From assembly GCA_947176515.1 (NCBI GenBank), contig CAMWQZ010000020.1:1-9619 (forward strand): a stretch of 9,619 bases of DNA. Reading direction: 5' to 3'. This DNA is from an uncultured Bacteroidales bacterium. GTDB taxonomy: Bacteria > Bacteroidota > Bacteroidia > Bacteroidales > Muribaculaceae. Under the pieces are notes generated by a model. That model ran no database searches, was not told where the DNA came from, and was given only the letters and a program-made list of their open reading frames with translations. The translations under genes were made by a program, and so were the position numbers. Every line of letters starts with the position of its first letter. Position 1 is the first letter of the stretch. Positions 8,501 to 9,619 of the stretch are shown piece after piece.

Positions 8501-8941
8501 CGCCAGTCTGTCCAGAACGCAAGCTACGAGCAGAAAGACCCCCTCGTAATCTACAAGGTCGAGTCTTTCCACCTCTTCGAGTCTATGCTCAATCAGCTCA
8601 ACGTTAAGACTATGTCAGCGCTCATGCGCGCCCAGATTCCTGTCCGTGCTCCGCGCGAACAGGCTCCCAGCGAAAACAGCGGCGAACCCCAACAGCAGCA
8701 GCGTCCCCAGCCTGAGGTGAAACAGGCTGCTCCAGAAATGCCGCGCAATAATCAGGTCAACTATCGCACATCGCGACCTGGTCTCCCTGGCGAAGAAGCT
8801 CAGCGTCAAGCTGCTTCTGCACGTCAGAACGCACCTCAGAAGCCAATGCCAGCAAATGCTGGCCCGAAGATTGGGCGTAATGACCCATGTCCTTGCGGTT
8901 CGGGCAAAAAATACAAAAACTGCCACGGCCGCAACGCTTAA
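5576..8941 (+). CDS. secA: Preprotein translocase ATPase SecA
   Basis: SecA is the ATP-driven motor that pushes unfolded proteins through SecYEG across the inner membrane. The 1121-aa frame shows Walker A ATGEGKT (192-198), the Walker B segment [13 protein letters not shown] (299-311), and the preprotein cross-linking region after it. The second nucleotide-binding domain includes [12 protein letters not shown] and [15 protein letters not shown]. The scaffold segment [19 protein letters not shown] is followed by a Pro/Gln-rich linker (about 1020-1095, with Q1039-1042). The C-terminal zinc finger (Cys1105, Cys1107, Cys1116, His1117) binds SecB or phospholipid in other species. The stretch between ISGP (315-318) and IDEKNR (423-428) is about 65 residues longer than in E. 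coli as I remember that sequence; such inserts occur in Bacteroidota SecA. The ATG at 5576 gives the expected N-terminus ([20 protein letters not shown]). The 73-base leader is AT-rich, with no Shine-Dalgarno sequence and no convincing promoter or terminator, so transcription may read through from upstream. Confidence 0.98.
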   Translation: MSFVQVLSKIFGNKSQRDLKAIKPIVDKIKAIGPTLENLSNDELRARIDAVRADLAAATQADSTEIASLRETVENLPFEERQPIWDKIDKLEKNILDILEDKLNEHLPEVFAVVRETASRFAKSETIEVTATDLDRELAGQGRDFVSIEGDKAIWKNHWLAGGNEIKWDMVHYDVQLIGGIVLHQGKIAEMATGEGKTLVATLPVFLRSLSRRGVHVVTVNDYLSKRDSEWMGPLYMFHGSTVDCIDKHEPNTPERRAAYECDITFGTNNEFGFDYLRDNMAMTPGDLVQRKHYYAIVDEVDSVLIDDARTPLIISGPVPKGDDQYFDEYKANVQKVVEAQRRLVTKILTEAKSKLASDDKEVKKEGALLLFRAYKGLPKNGALIKFLSQEGMKNILLETEAHYLQDNGREMPTVTDPLYFVIDEKNRSVDLTDKGIDELTGKTNDPQFFVLPDIASQLSEVETIADPAERQLRKDELMQNYAVKAERVHTVSQLLKAYTLFEKDVEYVIDDNKIKIVDEQTGRIMEGRRYSDGLHQAIEAKEGVKVEAATQTFATITLQNYFRMYHKLAGMTGTAETEAGELWDIYKLDVVTIPTNKPVARIDMNDRVYKTKKEKYAAVIDEIVKLRDAGRPVLVGTTSVEISELLKRMLDMRKIDSQVLNAKLHQKEAQVVALAGQKGMVTIATNMAGRGTDIKLTPEVKEAGGLAIIGTERHESRRVDRQLRGRSGRQGDPGSSIFFVSFEDQLMRLFATDSVMKWLDRFGLQEGEPIEHKMVTNAIEKAQKRVEENNFGIRKRLLEYDDVMNKQRTYIYNRRHHALLGERIGIDIANMLYDCVENIVMTYDQPHDYADFCLELFKVLSIESPLTEEEFRSLDKEDRVERVREVAMEAMNRRNEHIREVALPVITQLVQTSDYKGRIIVPITDGKRVFNLRVDLQEAYATECRSIIKEWQKALLLVTIDELWKEHLRELDQLRQSVQNASYEQKDPLVIYKVESFHLFESMLNQLNVKTMSALMRAQIPVRAPREQAPSENSGEPQQQQRPQPEVKQAAPEMPRNNQVNYRTSRPGLPGEEAQRQAASARQNAPQKPMPANAGPKIGRNDPCPCGSGKKYKNCHGRNA

Positions 8942-8952
8942 AATTGCACGGA

Positions 8953-8967
8953 CATCGCTTTGCGATG
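8953..8967 (+). other. Short hairpin just after secA stop
   Basis: A perfect six-base inverted repeat, CATCGC-TTT-GCGATG, begins 11 bases after the secA stop codon. No T-run follows it, so it is not itself a terminator. It could protect the transcript 3' end together with the terminator 25 bases further on, or be chance. Confidence 0.35.
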
Positions 8968-8991
8968 ATATTTATAGTAAATCGATTTTGC

Positions 8992-9029
8992 AACGAGCGA
9001 GTACCATCACCGGTATTCGCTCGTTTTTT
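8992..9029 (+). terminator. Rho-independent terminator of the secA unit
   Basis: A long stem pairs ACGAGCGAGTACC (8993-9005) with GGTATTCGCTCGT (9012-9024). All positions pair, with one G-U at 9001/9016, around a six-base loop (ATCACC). It is followed directly by a run of six T (9024-9029). An outer A8992-T9025 pair can extend the stem. The form and the position 50 bases after the secA stop make it a strong intrinsic terminator on the plus strand. There is no matching A-run on the left, so it is unlikely to work in the other direction. It marks the end of the cca-to-secA block. Confidence 0.92.
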
Positions 9030-9040
9030 ATCAAATAATT

Positions 9041-9071
9041 TTTGCAGTTTCAATTCTAACGTTTATCTTTG
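9041..9071 (+). promoter_or_regulatory. Bacteroides-type sigma-ABfr promoter for the SPFH gene
   Basis: A TTTG at 9041-9044 (the -33 element) is followed after 19 bases by TATCTTTG at 9064-9071. The latter is a full match to the Bacteroidota -7 consensus TAnnTTTG, and the spacing fits. Transcription would start near 9076-9080 and give a leader of about 20-25 bases before the ATG at 9101. The site lies just after the secA terminator, as expected for a new unit. The consensus comes from published Bacteroides promoter work; activity here is inferred. Confidence 0.8.
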
Positions 9072-9077
9072 CATCAT

Positions 9078-9098
9078 AATAATATCAAAATAATATCA
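9078..9098 (+). repeat. Two 10-base direct repeats in the SPFH leader
   Basis: AATAATATCA occurs at 9078-9087 and again at 9089-9098, a period of 11 bases, between the predicted transcription start and the ATG. The repeat could bind a regulator or simply keep the ribosome-binding region unstructured, as AT-rich leaders do in this phylum. Low complexity makes chance a real possibility. Confidence 0.5.
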
Positions 9099-9100
9099 TC

Positions 9101-9619
9101 ATGGATAATAATAAGAATTGTGAATTCCCTTACGAGGGAAGAATTATGAGTGGCTTTGGCATGCTTGCGCTCATCTTTATACTGATTCCGGCAATTGTCG
9201 TGACTCTGTTTGTCGTCTTACCCTTTGAGCTCTATTGGATTGCCGGCATAACTGCCGCTCTGGCGTTTATCTGTATGGTCATACTCTCTTGCGGTCTGTT
9301 TGTCCAGCAACCTAACCAGGCTCGCGTGATGATATTCTTCGGCAAATACCGCGGATCATTCAAGCATACTGGCTACTTCTGGGTCAACCCCTTCATGACA
9401 AAGAAAAAAATATCGCTTCGCATCCGCAATATGGATATTCCCCCAATCAAGGTTAATGACAAAGTCGGCAATCCTGTAATGATTGGCATGGTTCTCGTCT
9501 GGAAAGTCCGCGACACCTACCGCGCAATTTTCGACATTGATGCCGGCGACGTGCAGAGCATCTCTGTCGGCAGCCAGTCGGTAACTGCAACCTCAGCCTC
9601 GGCCGGTGTAGCTAAAGCG
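9101..9619 (+). CDS. SPFH/band 7 (prohibitin-like) membrane protein, 3'-truncated by the window edge
   Basis: The frame is open for 173 codons from ATG 9101 to the last base, so the C-terminal part is missing. The N-terminus is short and polar, followed by two hydrophobic segments at about 18-40 and 43-67 (ending ILSCGLFVQQ). The start of an SPFH domain comes next: PNQARVMIFFGKYRGSF (71-87), GYFWVNPFM (91-99), ISLRIRNMDIPPIKVNDK (104-121) and GNPVMIGMVLVWKVRDTYRA (123-142). Such proteins form inner-membrane microdomain or cage-like oligomers and often modulate membrane proteases; which role applies here is not visible. Residues 149-173 are unusually rich in Ser, Ala, Val and Gly where the domain normally continues with a QSEAALR-like helix, which suggests a short insert. 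ATG 9101 fits the promoter; ATG 9146 (Met16) is a possible alternative that would still keep both membrane segments. Confidence 0.9.
   Translation, partial: MDNNKNCEFPYEGRIMSGFGMLALIFILIPAIVVTLFVVLPFELYWIAGITAALAFICMVILSCGLFVQQPNQARVMIFFGKYRGSFKHTGYFWVNPFMTKKKISLRIRNMDIPPIKVNDKVGNPVMIGMVLVWKVRDTYRAIFDIDAGDVQSISVGSQSVTATSASAGVAKA
9125..9140 (+). other. Small hairpin in the first codons of the SPFH gene
   Basis: TTCCCT and AGGGAA form a perfect six-base inverted repeat around TACG, inside codons 9-14 of the SPFH frame and just before the alternative ATG at 9146. In mRNA it could slow initiation or elongation. The encoded residues (FPYEGR) may equally explain it by chance. Confidence 0.35.

Noticed and set aside
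5576..8941. Frequent GTCGA(C/G) words in secA as a possible uptake or recognition sequence
   Set aside because: They fall in frame as Val-Asp, Val-Glu or similar codon pairs using the preferred GTC and GAC/GAG codons, so codon use explains them.

Overview
The window reads as a chromosomal stretch from a Bacteroidota bacterium, most likely order Bacteroidales (possibly Muribaculaceae, though the genus cannot be fixed by eye). Four things point there. SecA is the long form of the phylum (1121 aa against about 900 in E. coli). The exported proteins belong to families typical of the group (DUF4468, DUF4105/Lnb_N, PafA-like phosphatase fold). No start codon has a convincing Shine-Dalgarno sequence, and the leaders are AT-rich. 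The one clear promoter has the Bacteroides form TTTG-N19-TAnnTTTG. The window looks like core genome: I see no tRNA, rRNA, insertion sequence, CRISPR array or phage gene, and no gene-free stretch longer than about 160 bases.

Bases 1-5502 hold six plus-strand genes packed as one transcription unit. They are the 3' part of cca (tRNA CCA-adding enzyme with an HD domain), queD and queE (two early steps of 7-deazaguanine/queuosine synthesis), a DUF4468 exported protein, a DUF4105 exported protein with a membrane C-terminus, and an exported alkaline-phosphatase-fold protein. After the 26-base gap between cca and queD, every junction is an overlap (17, 4, 11 and 13 bases). After a 73-base AT-rich gap, secA occupies 5576-8941 and ends at a strong intrinsic terminator (8992-9029). 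A promoter at 9041-9071 then starts a new unit whose first gene, an SPFH/band 7 membrane protein, runs off the right edge.

Functionally, the first half covers tRNA maturation (CCA end and queuosine precursor). The second half is envelope-directed: three proteins with signal peptides lie directly before the gene for the Sec motor that would export them. That link is suggestive only; SecA serves all Sec substrates.

The most interesting object is the 536-aa phosphatase-fold protein at 3892-5502. It keeps the fold-level landmarks of the PafA-like family but appears to lack the nucleophile and most metal ligands, so it looks like a conserved-fold pseudoenzyme. It is coupled to the equally uncharacterised DUF4468 and DUF4105 genes. 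I found no evidence of a wholly novel system.
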